Shown: positions 35,856-47,930, numbered from the stretch's first letter. The stretch is DNA of 64,000 nt from Odobenus rosmarus divergens (GCF_000321225.1 NW_004450565.1:1993165-2057164), one strand, 5' to 3'. Numbers and translations are program-made. Notes: a model not told the origin generated them from the sequence alone.

Positions 35856-37262
35856 TAGAAGGCAGAGGATCTATGTGACAGCCAACCCAAAGTCTCTACT
35901 GTACTGCCTACTCCCCATTGGACAGAGTCTTGGTATTGGAGATAGGTAAGACCCCACGGTCTCTGTGAAGCAGCACTTTAATAAAGTACCACCATAGTAA
36001 GTAATCTTCCCAGTAAAATTCACAACATGGAAGTGAAAAATTTAAGTACACACTTTCCAACTCTTTGTGAGTTCCCACGTAAGCCACCCCAGGTAGCTAT
36101 AAACAAGGCCAAATTGAGTTCGTGTATTGGGCAACATGGCTGCTTTAACTGCTGGCCAACCACCTCACCCCCACACACCATACAGCAATTCAAGCGGCTC
36201 AGATTCACAGCTTAGCAGAATGACAAATCACATTCTTCACAGGGCTTTGGGGTCCCCAGCAAACAGCAGAGAATTCAATCACCAAGTCTGCAAATGCCTT
36301 CTGTTTTAAAAAAGACCTTAAAACAATTTAGAAAGTGGAGCAATGCAAGCCCCCTCCACCTGAAGATGCCGTCGGAAGCATGCCATGCGATCCTGGAAAA
36401 GGGCCAGGCTAAGCCAGGACTTGCCCAGACACCGTCAGAGTCTCAATATCCACCTCAAAGAAGTATCACCAATTTTTAAGGGATTATGAAGAAAATGTCT
36501 ACACAGGATCTACCTTATTAGGATTTCAGTAAATGAAGGATAATGCCATGAGGAAAAATAAGATTTCCTCTCTCTTTAATGGCAGAGAATTACCCTAAGA
36601 GAGGCATAGGATAGAGCAGAAAGGAAAGAGCAATGGGACAGAGCAAATATATAAAGAGTAAATCTAACAGTCACGGCAATAGATCTAACTATTTCACTGA
36701 CATCAGAACAATAATACTCACTAGTATCTACCACCTCCCACTATACTGATAGGATTTATTAATTATCTAGTTATTTAGCCTTATCCCTTACAGCAGTTTT
36801 GCCATAGAATTCTATCCTAGAAAAACTGTCATCTTTGGGAGACAATTTAGGGTTTTGGAATTCTTTTAATTATTGTACCAAAACAATAGCAAGAGCTTCG
36901 CTTATGCTTAAGGCTTCTACTTTAGCTAGAAGTTCGTAAAATGATTCCTAATAATAAGTAACTAAACTTAGTTTTGTTTTGACTTCCTTCCATGCACAGA
37001 AGTGAACAGAACAGGCAAACCCATCCTGTTTCCTAGATCAGTCTTCTTACTGACCGACGCTTATCAGATTCGCCTGGGGGGGGTTGCCCCACAACACACA
37101 CACCTGGTACCTATCCCAGGCCCACAAGATCAGGTTCTCTAGGGTAAGAACCACAGGACATTGAAAAAGTTCCAGGAGACATTCCTGCATACACACCCCC
37201 GGCTATAATCACCACTCCAGACACACAGCTAACAGTCACTGCATCTCAAAAGAGTGACTTAC
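35856..37262. other. Intron 5 segment, nothing recognised
   Basis: No repeat family or exon recognised up to exon 5; a short G-run lies near 37076-37082. Confidence 0.45.
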
Positions 37263-37395
37263 TTGTTACGATCCCAGCCAAAGCAAACACAAACTGATTT
37301 TCATCGGAATCAAGCTCCTTGACATCCCCATCCAGTGACTTCACAAAACTCTCCATTGTTTGACCAGTGATGCTGAAAAACTTCAAAGCTTTATC
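37263..37395 (-). CDS. HSF2BP: HSF2BP coding exon 5 (residues 148-191, split codon 192)
   Basis: The acceptor 'ccaaactttcag' precedes 37395 and the donor gtaagt follows 37263. The exon encodes DKALKFFSITGQTMESFVKS, then LDGDVKELDSDENQFVFALA and GIVT. It is part of the armadillo domain. Ser167, the residue changed in the reported human S167L variant linked to ovarian insufficiency, is Ser here. The exon leaves one base (A) of codon 192, completed to AAT (Asn) by exon 6. Confidence 0.95.
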
Positions 37396-38159
37396 CTGAA
37401 AGTTTGGAAAGGAAAATATCACACCCCCGCACAAATACTGGTACAAAACATTACAAGAGTACAAAGGCACAAAAGGAAGACTCTGTGTTAATGACAGAAG
37501 CAGTATTTAAAAGTCTGCTCCTTCATTCCAAGTTCCCATATGGAAAAGAACAGAAAAAGGAAATTTGGAATCTGTAGAAAAATTACCCTGCAGACTGATG
37601 GAAGGAGCAAAATAAAATATATGTGAGGGAACAGCACAAGTTTACAGTGGTGGCAGTATCAGGATGGGTTCATCCAAAATCCACTAGGAATATGCTAGAA
37701 AAATACATTCTCTGTTGGTTCCAGGCATGAAGCCACAGGTTTCAACCATTGGAGAACGGAGTTTCAAACAAAATCTTAACAGAAACGTCAACATGTCAAG
37801 AGACGAAGGCAGCGAGCAGGCTTGTTGGGCACTTTAAAACTTCGTTACTTAGCAGAAGTCCCTCCAAGCACACAGAACTTTTGAAACGCTTCCCGGGGGT
37901 GCTAAGAGTTCTAAGGGATAACTTCAAAGCCGACACATTTACCAACGGCACAAGGCCACGTCATCGGCTGACAGAATGTTCTGAGCCTGGGATGTGGGGA
38001 TGATTACACAACTCTGGAAATGAGCTAAAACCACTAAAACTGTCCACTCACAAATGGGTAAATTTTATGTGTAAATTACACCTAAATAAAGCTCAATAAA
38101 TGTTAAAATACAATTAATCTCCACTCAAGTCACACAGAATTTTTGTTTCTCCAAGTCCT
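37396..38159. other. Intron 4 segment, nothing recognised
   Basis: Follows exon 5 acceptor; no feature recognised except A-rich stretches. Confidence 0.4.
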
Positions 38160-38740
38160 AAGTAATGGACTGCTGGCCTCCTGTCGAACCTCCCCCTGTA
38201 CCTGTACTCCCGTTCACAAGCACAGCCTCCTCCTGGAGTGCAGCCACAAGCCCCCTGGCACCACACCCGCCTTCCCTGCCCCTCACAGCAGGGCGCTGCC
38301 CGAGCCCTGAGCCACCAGAGGCCCTTCCAGTTAGCCTTCCTGTCTGTCCCATGCCCACGCCGCTCCTACCTACCCTCGCTCACAGTCAGCACAATCTTCC
38401 CGAAGCCTCTTGCCCCACCATTCTTTTACTCAAAACCCTCAGGAATCCAGTCTTAGCACCTACTGGGTAAAATCAGCAAGCTGGCTACTGAGGCCTTCCA
38501 AAATCACACTGCATCCTACTTCTGCAGGTTATCTCCCCCTGACTTTACTGCACTGACCCTCTACTCTGTGTCCACCGACCCACGCATGGCCCCCAACGCT
38601 AACTTCACGCTTCTCAGCCCATGCCTCCAATGATGCCATTCCTCTCCCCTCCCCATTATCTGCCCTTGCCACCTACTCGAGGTCATCAAAGCCCATGTCA
38701 AATCTCTCTTCCTCCGGGAAGTTTCTGCGTGTGCGGGAGT
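38160..38740 (+). mobile_element. L2-like LINE relic
   Basis: C-rich text with 'tcatcaaagcccatgtcaaat', 'ctctcttcctccgggaagtt' and 'actcaaaaccctcaggaatc' follows the order of mammalian L2 3' coding and UTR sequence. Old and fragmentary. Confidence 0.6.
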
Positions 38741-39112
38741 GTGTGTGTGTACTATTAACATCCATAAAGACATAAATAACATATAACTTTCAACAAATCA
38801 AATATTATGTTACTCATGGGATAACCTACATAGAAGCACTTAAACTCTGTTAAATGTGTATAGGTGTCAGGGAACGATACTGAAGTGGTACTATCTCCAC
38901 AAGCACCATACAGATTCTGGGAAAGGAGGGGTCTTATTTCGCTCATTTCCCACACCCCTAGAGCACCAGCTTACATCAGACCCTACACACTGCTGGATGA
39001 ATGAACATAAGACATTCTCTTCATCTGTAAGCTCCTTAGTAGATACTCTGTACCCTCTGGGTTCCATCAACACTGATAGACAATATCCAGGGAGCCCAGT
39101 GGTCATGCTTAC

Positions 39113-39262
39113 TCCTGCCAGAATGGCTTTGACGACGTCCTCACTGCTGGAGACGCCCCACAAAAGGGTGCAGGCTGCTGCTCCCATTTCCGTACAGTAT
39201 TCTGCCTGCTGCAGGAGTTGCTGCTTTGCTTCATTCAGCTGCTGTCGAAGAGCAAGTTTCTC
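39113..39262 (-). CDS. HSF2BP: HSF2BP coding exon 4 (residues 98-147)
   Basis: The acceptor 'gattttag' precedes 39262 and the donor gtaagc follows 39113; the exon is exactly 50 codons, phase 0 at both ends. It encodes EKLALRQQLNEAKQQLLQQA, then EYCTEMGAAACTLLWGVSSS and a short tail ending KAILAG. This finishes the coiled coil and enters the C-terminal armadillo-type helical domain, which is the BRCA2-binding half of the known protein. Differences from human are few (E to D in SSSED, G to A in LAG). Confidence 0.95.
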
Positions 39263-40054
39263 CTAAAATCAAAACAGAATAAAATCAGCAAAATGAATAG
39301 CATTCAACCTTGAAATAACTCTATTGTGTTTCTCATTCAAAGATTTAAAAAAAAAAAAAAAGCACACAGAATTACAGAAAACAGTTGGCAAATGAAAACT
39401 GGTCCTTAGACAGCCATAATCTAGATCTTTTAAAACTTCAGAGGAAAAATAACAATCTCAAAAAAGAACATACTGGTGTATTAGAGTTTACAAATATTGC
39501 CAAAGACCTGAATTCATCTTGAATTCAAATGAAGGCACCTCAGGTCCCAAGTGGCTATACCCAGAATCAACACCGATGGGGGCACCTGAACAAAGTAACA
39601 ACTGAACACAGCAGTCCACAGAGCACCATTTCTAGTAGAAGAGGCTGCCCACCCCCCCAGATGGCTCACTCCACTGGAAACACACCAAATGACACAGCTA
39701 AGCCCGGCTAGGACAGATGGGGCAGAGACAGAGAGAAGTGGGAAGGAGGGCCTCCCAGGCATGCTGCACAGGGCAAGCTGAGTGCCAGCATGACAGGAAG
39801 ATGGAGGTCAGTGGGGCCTCTGAAGAACACCACTGGAAAATCTCAGCCAGGGCTCTTAACAGTGAATTGTCCTCCTGATAGTCCCTTAGACCACACAAAC
39901 AAGCCTAAAGCCTCGTTTCAGGTGGCTCTTGGGTAGTATGGGGCTTTCTGACCTCCCCCAACCTCCACCACTGGTTGCACTATTGTTGTTACCTGAAGCT
40001 CCCTCAAAAGGTGAGAGTGTTTCGTTACTTAACAAGAGATAAACTTAAGAAATA
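39263..40054. other. Intron 3 segment, nothing recognised
   Basis: Contains an A-run at about 39347-39361. No exon or repeat family recognised. Confidence 0.4.
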
Positions 40055-40220
40055 TAGAAACCTGGTGGCTCAATCAGTTGAGCGTCCAACTCTTGATTTC
40101 GGCTCAGTTTGTGATCTCAGGGTGGTGGGATCGAGCCTCGTGTCAGGCTCCACGCTCAGCTGGGGGTCTGCTTCCCTCTCCCTCTGCCCCTCTCTCTCAA
40201 ATAAATAAATCTTTTTAAAA
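40055..40220 (+). mobile_element. CanSINE, first of a three-copy stack
   Basis: Starts within the head ('acctggtggctcaatcagtt'), 'ggctcagtttgtgatctcag' block, tail 'aaataaataaatcttttt'. The next SINE begins 16 bases after it. Confidence 0.9.
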
Positions 40221-40236
40221 AGTTAAAGTATTCTAG

Positions 40237-40421
40237 GGTGCCTGGGTGGCTCAGATGGTTAAGCGTCTACCTTCAGCTCAGGTCATGATCCCAGGGTCCT
40301 GGGATCGAGTCCCGCATCGGGCTCCCTGCTCCTTGGGAGCCTGCTTCTCCCTCTGCCTCTCTCTCTCTCTCTCTCATGAATAAATAAATAAAATCTTTAA
40401 ATAAATAAATAAATAATAAAA
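40237..40421 (+). mobile_element. CanSINE, second of the stack
   Basis: Complete copy with a long 'aataaataaataa' tail. Agttaaagtattctag precedes it (40221-40236) and follows it (40422-40437). Confidence 0.94.
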
Positions 40422-40437
40422 AGTTAAAGTATTCTAG

Positions 40438-40638
40438 GGGCGCCTGGGTGGCTCAGTCATTAAGCGTCTGCCTTCGGCTCAGGTCATGGTCCCAGGGTCC
40501 TAGGATCGAGCCCCACATCGGGCTCCCTGCTCAGCGGGAAGCCTGCTTCTCCCTCTCCCACCCGCCCCTGCTTGTGTTCCCTCTCTCGCTGTGTCTCTGT
40601 CAAAATAAAAATAAATTTTATAAAAATCTTTTTAAAAA
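40438..40638 (+). mobile_element. CanSINE, third of the stack
   Basis: Complete copy starting 'gggcgcctgggtggctcagt'. It is preceded by agttaaagtattctag (40422) and followed by agttgaagtattctag (40639-40654), so it used the same target as the second copy. Confidence 0.94.
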
Positions 40639-40654
40639 AGTTGAAGTATTCTAG

Positions 40655-41189
40655 ATGTTTTAGGTTTTTCTTTTAGAGAGGTGAGTGCAGGACAGTTAGA
40701 GGGGAAGAAAAGGAGGGAATGGGCCACAAATCAAACCTGACCTGGGGTGGCCCATTCACATCTACTGGGATGGTGCATTTGGTATGCAGAGTTCCATACA
40801 CATTCAGACATATATTCACACTCATTTTAGGAGAAAAGTTGGTCACTGAACCTACGACACATGCTAATACTGCCTTAGGTGATTACAAACTCTGGTTTCA
40901 CCCTAGTAGTCATCTGGATTCCTAGTTCTGTTCTTCAGGGGTCTGCAGCCGAACCCACTCAAGTCAGGGGGACATGTGCAAACCTACATCAAACACTTCC
41001 TTTCCGAACTCTAGCCTTTCTCACAGTCGAAGCAGTCTGTATTCCAATTAGTCTGGTTATGATGGTTCTTTGACAAGATCACACAATAACTGCTGAGAAT
41101 GACCAGACAGGATGGTCTTCACTGCAGTACATTTGGTGGCTGCAGGCAGATATGCCCTGACAAAGGGCTGCACATTTAGTACAGTAATA
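40655..41189. other. Intron 3 segment, nothing recognised
   Basis: No exon or repeat family recognised. Confidence 0.4.
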
Positions 41190-41980
41190 TCAAGAAAAAC
41201 TCAACAAAAGTAATTCCATCCACAATAACATCAAAAATAAGAAAAAGGAATAAACTTAAGAAAAGTAGTTTAAGTCCTGTATAGTAAAAACTACAAAGCA
41301 TCACTTAGAAAAACTACAGAAGATGTCAATCAATGGAAACACATACCATGTTCATAGACTGGAAGACTAATGTAGGTGAGATGATAATCTCCCCAAACTG
41401 ACCTATAGGTTCAATGTCTATCAAATCCCTGTCAAAATGTCAGCAGGCTCGTTTGTACAAACAGATAATCTGATTTTAAAATGCATACGGAAATGCAAAA
41501 ATAAGTGTGAAAAAGAAAAACAATGCTGAAGAGAACTAACACCGCCTGATTTCAAAAACAAAAAACAAAAACCTATTATAAAGCTATAGAAATCAAACCA
41601 GTGTGGTATTAGTATAAGGACAGACATACAGATCAATGAAACATTAACATTTATGGCAATTGATTTTAACAGAAGTGCCAAGGCAATTCAATGGAAAAAG
41701 TATAGTCTCTTTAACAAATTGATGCTAAAACAACTAGATAGATATTCATATGCAAAATAATAATAATAACTCAAAATGAATCACAGACCTAAATGTAAAA
41801 TGTCTAGGAAAAAACCTCTGTGGCCTTGGGTTAGGCAAATATTTCTTAGATATCATAACAAAATCATAATCCATTAAAAATAATAAATTGAACTTCATCA
41901 ACATTTAAAACTTTTACTCTTCAAAAGACACCATCAAGAAAGTACAAAGACAAGTGATAGACTAAAATAAATTATTTCCT

Positions 41981-42184
41981 TTTTTTAAAAAGATTTTATT
42001 TATTTATTTTGAGAGAGTGCGTGTGAGAAAAGAGAGAGCACAAGCAGAGGGGAGGGGAAGAGGCAGAGGGAGAAGCAGGTTCCCCACTGAGCAAGGAGCC
42101 CAATGCGGGACTTGATCCTAGAACCCTGGGATCATGACCTGAGCCAAAGGCAGACGCTTAACTGACTGAACCACCCAGGTGCCC
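41981..42184 (-). mobile_element. CanSINE (minus)
   Basis: 'aaagattttatttatttatt' at the left and 'ctgaaccacccaggtgcccc' at the right, joined directly to an L1 3' end. Confidence 0.93.
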
Positions 42185-42185
42185 C

Positions 42186-42395
42186 AAGAGACTCTTAACC
42201 ATAGGAAACAAACTGAGGGTTGCTGGAGGGGTAAGGGGTAGGGGGATGGGGTAACTGGGTGATGGGCATTAAGGAGGGTACATCATGTAATGAGCACTGG
42301 GTGTTATTACAACTGATGAATCATTGAACTCTACCTCTGAAACTAGTAATATACTATATGTTAACTACATTGAATTTAAATTTAAAAAAAAAAGA
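42186..42395 (+). mobile_element. Young carnivore L1 3' end
   Basis: From 'aagagactcttaaccatagg' through 'gggtgttattacaactgatg' to the A tail at about 42384-42394. Only about 200 bases remain. Confidence 0.85.
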
Positions 42396-43255
42396 TGATG
42401 TTGGTTGGGAAAAAAACAGGCAAAAGTTATACACCAGAAATTCATGTAACATTGTGTGTCAAGTTTGTTTCAATAACAAAAACATAATTTAGGCAAAAGA
42501 TGTAAATAGACATTTATCCAAAAAAATATATGAATGACATGAAAAGATGTTCAACATGAAGGTAATAGAAATTAAAACCACAATCAGATACCATTACACA
42601 CTCACTAAAATGGCTATAACTCAAAGTACCAACAATACCAAGTGTTCACAAGAATATGGAATAGTAGGACTTCACAACTGCTGGGTGGAATGCAGAATGG
42701 CACACTCACTCTTGGTAAACAGTGTGGCAGTTTCTCACAAAGTTAACCGTATACTCACCATATGACCCAACAATTTCACTCCCAGGTAACCCCCAAGAAA
42801 AATTAAAATATATGTCCACACAAACACTTGTACATGAATGTTCACAGCAGTATTATTCATAAGAGTCAAAAATCGGAAGTAACTAAATGTCTATCAACTG
42901 GTGAAAAAATAAAGAAAATGCGGTACAATAGAAAGAAAAAACAATTGACACATGCTAACATAAAGGAACTTCCAAAGCATTACACCAAACATAAAATACT
43001 ACATATTGTATTTCTGTATTTCTATAAAATATTCAGAAAAGGCAAATCTATAGAGACAGCAGATCTATGGTTGCCTAGGGCTGAGCAAGGGAGCAAGGAC
43101 TAACTACAAACAAGTATGTGATAGAAATGTTCTAAAAATTGGACAAAATCCAGCACTCACTCGTGATAAAAATTCTCAACAAACTAGCAATAGAAGGGAA
43201 CTTCCTCAACTTGATAAAAAGCATCTACAAAACACTGCAGCTAAAATCATATTTA

Positions 43256-43767
43256 TGTCTATAATGGGGAAGGCTACAAACGAATAGGGGTGGGGGTACA
43301 TGGGAAATCTCTGTATTTTCCACTCAATTTTGCTGGAAACCCAATGGAATATTACTCAGCCACAAAAAAAACCCAAAATCTTGCCATTGGCAATGACATG
43401 GATGGAGCTAGAGAGTATTATGCTAAGCGAAATAAGTCAGTCAGAGAAAGACAAATACCATATGATCTCACTCATACATGGAATATAAGAAACAAAACAA
43501 AGGGGGGGGGGAAGGAGAGAGAGAGGCAAACCAAGAAACAGACTCAATCCTAGAGAACACATTGATGGTGACTGGAGGGGAGGTGGGCAGGGGGATGGGG
43601 GAAATAGGGGATGGGGAGTCAGGGGGGCACTTGTTCTGATGAGCACCGGGTGATGTACGGAAGCGTTGAACCACTATATTGTTCATCTGAAACTAATATT
43701 ATACTGTATGTAACTAACTGAAATTTAAATAAAAACTAAAAAAAAAAAAAGGTCTATTTTTTTTTTT
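43256..43767 (+). mobile_element. L1MA-type 3' tail with a nested younger L1
   Basis: Old 3' UTR text ('tgggaaatctctgtattttc' at 43300) occupies the left side and its terminal 'ggtctattttttttt' the right side. It is flanked by aatcatattta (43245) and aatcatactta (43768), a probable target duplication. The middle is a young L1 3' end. Confidence 0.65.
43337..43750 (+). mobile_element. Young carnivore L1 3' end
   Basis: Starts 'aatggaatattactcagcca', has the characteristic 'ctagagagtattatgctaag', G-rich UTR and 'actgaaatttaaataaaaac' before the A tail. It sits inside the L1MA-type tail; no clean duplication of its own is visible. Confidence 0.88.
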
Positions 43768-44103
43768 AATCATACTTACTGGTGAGAGATTGCTTTCCCC
43801 CGAGGTCAGGAACAAGGCAAGACTGTCTGCTCTTGCCACTCTTATTTAACACAGTCGCAGAAGTTCCAGACAGTGTAATAACACAAAAGAAACAAAAGGC
43901 AGAGAGAGTAGAAGAGCTAGAACTGTCTATATAAAATCTCAAGGAATGTAAAAAAAGACTTCATAAGTGAGTTCAGCCAGATCACAAGTTACAAGATCAA
44001 CACACAAAAAGCAATCACATTGCTATATGCTAACAACAAAAAAGTGAAAACTAAAATTTAAAACACAACACCATTTAAAATTGTTCCAAAGAAAATGAAA
44101 TGC

Positions 44104-44311
44104 CAGACACCTGGGAGGCTCAGTCAGTTAAGCGTCTGCCTTCAGCTCAGGTTATAATCCCAGGGTCCTAGGATCGAGCCCTGCACTGGGCTCTCTGTTC
44201 CTCGGGGAGTCTGCTCTCCCTCTCCCTCTTCCTGCTGCTCCCCCTGTTTGTGCTCTCTCACTCGCTCACTCTCAAATAAAATCTTTTAAAAAAGAAAGAA
44301 AGAAAAAAAGA
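44104..44311 (+). mobile_element. CanSINE at the 5' edge of the PEBP1 retrocopy
   Basis: Head 'acacctgggaggctcagtca' and tail 'caaataaaatctttt' followed by AAAG repeats. The flanks aaagaaaatgaaatgc (44088) and aaagaaaaagaaatgc (44312) show it entered the 5' junction of the pseudogene. Confidence 0.92.
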
Positions 44312-45013
44312 AAAGAAAAAGAAATGCATCCTGGCTGCTGGTCCCATGTCTCCTGTGGCCAGTCTGCAGACTGCTCTGAGTCAGTGCTACAGGCCTATGC
44401 CTTGCCAAGACTCACCACTGTCTGCCCGGCTCAGCCCCACAATGCTGGTGGACCTCAGCAAATAGTCTGGGCCCCTGAGCCTGCAGGAAGTCGACAAGTG
44501 GCCACAGCATCCATTGCAGGTCAAATACACCAGGGCAGAGGTCAACAAGCTGGGCAAAGTGCTGACACCCCCCCCAGGTTAAGAACCAGCCCACCAGTAC
44601 TGCACAGGATGGCCTTGATCCAGGTAAACACTGCACCTTGGTCATGACAGACCCAGATGCTCCCAGCAGGAAGAACCCCAAATACAGGCAATGGCACCAT
44701 TTTCTGGTGGTCAACATGAAGGGCAAGGACATCAGCAGTAGCACATTTCTCTCCGATTACATGGGATCTGGGCCTCCCAAGGCCTTCACTTTTACGTCTG
44801 GCTGGTTTACAAGCAGGATGGGCCACTGAAGTGTGACAAGGCCATTCTCAGCAACCAATCTGGAGACCACTGTGGTAAATTCAAAGTGGCATCTTCCCAT
44901 AAAAACTATGAGCGTGGGCCCCTGGCGGCCGGCACGTGTTACCAGGCTGAATAGGACAACTATGTGCCCAACTCTGTGAGCAGCTGTCTGGAAGTGAAGA
45001 AAAGACAGGAGCC

Positions 45014-45138
45014 CCATATCGGGCTCCCTGCTCGGCGGGAAGCCTGCTTCTCCCTCTCCCACTCCCCCTGCTCGTGTTCCCTCTCCCGCTGTCTCTCTCT
45101 GTCAAATAAATAAATAAAATCTTAAAAAAAAAAAAAAA
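45014..45138 (+). mobile_element. 5'-truncated CanSINE in pseudogene
   Basis: Begins mid-element at 'ccccatatcgggctccctgc' and ends in the 'aataaataaaatctt' A tail. 'agaaaagacaggag' upstream and 'gaaaagacaagacaggag' downstream flank it. Confidence 0.92.
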
Positions 45139-45660
45139 GAAAAGACAAGACAGGAGATGGGAACATCTTGGAGATGCCCAGGAGTGCTCTCAAGCTCAGT
45201 GATTCTGGTAGATTTCTCCCCTTCCCCACTCCCATTCTCACAGATAGTGCTTTATGGGGACCTTTCCTTCTGCCTATCCTTTGTAATTCGACAGGATCAT
45301 ACCCTTTATGTTCTGATCAAATCTGAACTCTGTTTTGGAGGACATGTTGGTAGTAGGATGGGGTCATAAAATTGTCAACATAAGAAGAGCAACCCAGAAT
45401 TTAAAGAAGAAAAAATTCAAGTGAAAAGATCAGGTCTACGGTAATAGAGCAGAGCATCAAAGAATCTTTAAGAAAGGTTTAAAAAAAACAGATTCATTGC
45501 CCCTGTCTTGGTGAGTCTGAGTCTGGAATTGTGCATAATGGCATCTTCTGGGTCACGTCTTCATGACAGTGTCTCTCACACCGCTAGTCCCCAGTATGTT
45601 ACGCCTGGGACTGGTTCCTGGGGGTCAGTGTCTCTGGTTCCTTTAAAGAGCAGTACTGGA

Positions 45661-45850
45661 GGGTGCCTGGGTGGCTCAGTCGTTAAGCATCTGCCTTCGG
45701 CTCAGGTCATGATCCCAGGGTCCTGGGATCGAGTCCCACATCGGGCTCCCTGCTCAGCGGGAAGCCTGCTTCTCCCTCTCCCACTCCCCCTGCTTGTGTT
45801 CCTGCTCTCGCTCTCTCTGTCAAATAAATAAATAGAATCTTTAAAAAAAA
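45661..45850 (+). mobile_element. CanSINE in PEBP1 3' UTR
   Basis: Complete copy. The perfect duplication agagcagtactgga is at 45647-45660 and 45851-45864. Confidence 0.95.
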
Positions 45851-47225
45851 AGAGCAGTACTGGAAACAGCAATAGGGAGAGTTGCTTTGTGGTTCTGCGC
45901 AGTCATCTAGATGAGTTGGGGGCTGGGTGAGAGGTGGTGAGAAATCCCCAAGTCTGCACTATTAAACTGATCACTCTTCACTGGTAGAAGAAAAGCCAGT
46001 CTGGAGTTCCAGAATGCTGTATTAACTCTGCTACTTGCTTAGAGTTGAATAAAAATAAAAACGTTCTGTGGAACCAAAAAAAAAAAAGAAAATGAAAGGC
46101 TTAAGTAAAAAATCTAACAAAATGTGGATAGGCTCTGTGTGCTGAAAATTACGAACCGTTGATAAAGGAGATTAAAGACAACGTAAAGAAGTGGAAAGAC
46201 ATGCTTTGTTTATGGACTGCAAGATGCAACATAGACAAGACTGCAGTTCTCCCAAAACTGACATACAGGCATGACGCAATTCCCAGCAAAATCCCAGCAT
46301 GAATGTTTATAGATACTGATAAGCTTATTATAAAATGTATATGGAAAAGTAAAGGGCCTGTCTAGACAACTTGGGGGAAGAAAAATTCGATGGGAAGAAT
46401 CGCTTTACCCAATGCTGAGGCTCACTACGTGACCACAGTAACAGCGCCAGTGAGCTCTGGCAGAACAGATCGACAGGCCAGAGCGAAGAACCCAGAACAC
46501 ACCAGGCGAATATGCCCAACTGATCACTCACAGAGGCAAAGAGCAGGTCCACAGAGTAAACATCATCTCTCCCACAAAGCGCAAGAGCAACTGGACCCTC
46601 CCCCAAAAAAAACCTCAACTGAAATTCATACCTTATACAAAACTTAACTCAAAATGGATCAAGAATTTAAATATAACATATAAAAATATATAAAAAAAGA
46701 AAATCTTGGGGACCCAGGGTCATGAGGAAAGTTCTTACAGCACTAAACGCACAATCATGGAAGAAAAAAATCAACAAACTGGACCTCAGCAGACTGAACA
46801 CTTGTGCTCTGCGAAAGACCGCATGAAGAAGATGAAGCGACATGCCCCAGCCTGGCAGAAACTCTTTGCAAACCACGTGTCCAGTAAAGGACTTCTATCT
46901 AGCATACATCAAGAACTCTCTCAACTCAACGGGAAAAAAAAAAAATCCCATTAGAAAGTGGGCAAAAACAAGAGCAGATCTTTCACAGGAGAGGATACAC
47001 AGACAACAAATGAGCATGTTAACAGATCTCAACACGACTGGCCAGGAGAGAAATGCAAAGTCAGGCCACCTCACATCTGCTAGAACGGCTGAAATAAAAC
47101 CAGTGATAACACCAGATGCCAGGTAGGATTTAGAAGAAATGAATCACTCATAGATTGCTGGAGGGAATGTAAAATGGGGCAGCCACTCCGCAAAACTTGG
47201 CAGTTTCTTACAAAACCAAACATGC

Positions 47226-47432
47226 AGGGGCACCTGGGTGGCTTGGTCAGTCGGGCCGCTAACTCTTAGTTTTGACTCAGTTCATGATCTCAGGGTCGTG
47301 GGATCTAGCCCCATCGGGCTCCTCACTCAGCAGGGAGTCTGCTGGAGATTCTCTCTCTCTCCCTCTGCCCCTCCCCCCACTCATTACCCCTCCCCTCTCT
47401 TTCTAAAATAAATCAACCTTTAAAAAAACAAA
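47226..47432 (+). mobile_element. CanSINE inside old L1
   Basis: Head 'aggggcacctgggtggcttg', CT body and 'taaaataaatcaacctttaa' end; 'catgca' occurs on both sides. Confidence 0.9.
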
Positions 47433-47930
47433 AAACTGAACATGCATTAGCATACAACCCAGTGACTGCACTCTTGGGCATTTACCCAAAGAAATGAAAA
47501 CATACAATCACACAAAAATCTATACATGGATGTTCATTGTACCTCTATTCATAATAGTGAAAAACTGGAAACAGCCCAAACATCCTTCTATGGGAGATAA
47601 GTTAAATAACTGTGATACTTCCATACTATAGAATACTATACAGCAATAAAAAGGAACAGACTACTGATTCAAGCAAGAATTTGAATGAATTTGAGTGAAA
47701 AAAGTCATTTTCATGACATCCCATTTTCATGACATTCTTGAAATAAAATTATAGAGATTAATGTGTGGCAACTATGTGTTGGGGTTGCCAGGAGGTAAGC
47801 GTAGGGAACAGGGCAGGTGTGGCTGTAGCACAGGAGTATGAAAGGATCTCTATGCTGATGAGAGAGTTCAGTATGTTGAATGTAGTGGTGGTTACATGAA
47901 TCTATACGTGTGATAAAACTGCACAGAACT

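Larger units (their letters stand above)
41190..43130 (+). mobile_element. Old L1 ORF2 pieces, interrupted
   Basis: ORF2-like text from 41190 to 41980 ('catgttcatagactggaaga' at 41348) resumes at about 42490-43110 ('taccattacacactcactaa' at 42588). Between them lie a minus-strand SINE, a young L1 3' end and a second, older L1 3' tail (about 42415-42487). Stops throughout. Confidence 0.7.
44325..46087 (+). pseudogene. PEBP1: PEBP1 processed pseudogene
   Basis: This is an intronless copy of the phosphatidylethanolamine-binding protein 1 (Raf kinase inhibitor protein) mRNA. A 5' UTR-like start is followed by an ATG at 44442 and MLVDLSK, then a stop replacing Trp. Clear PEBP1 text includes [20 protein letters not shown] near 44647 and a stop equivalent at 44995. 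The coding span is about 556 bases against 564 expected, with frame shifts near 44568 and in the region that normally reads LHRYVWLVYEQD. The 3' UTR ends with 'gttgaataaaaataaaaacg' and an A tail at 46076-46087. The duplication aaagaaaatgaaa is at 44088-44100 and 46085-46097. It is antisense to HSF2BP, inside intron 3, and carries two SINEs. No functional product is expected. Confidence 0.93.

Noticed and set aside
44638..44829. Open frame with strong PEBP1 similarity
   Set aside because: Belongs to a processed pseudogene with an early stop after codon 7 and frame shifts; not a coding gene.
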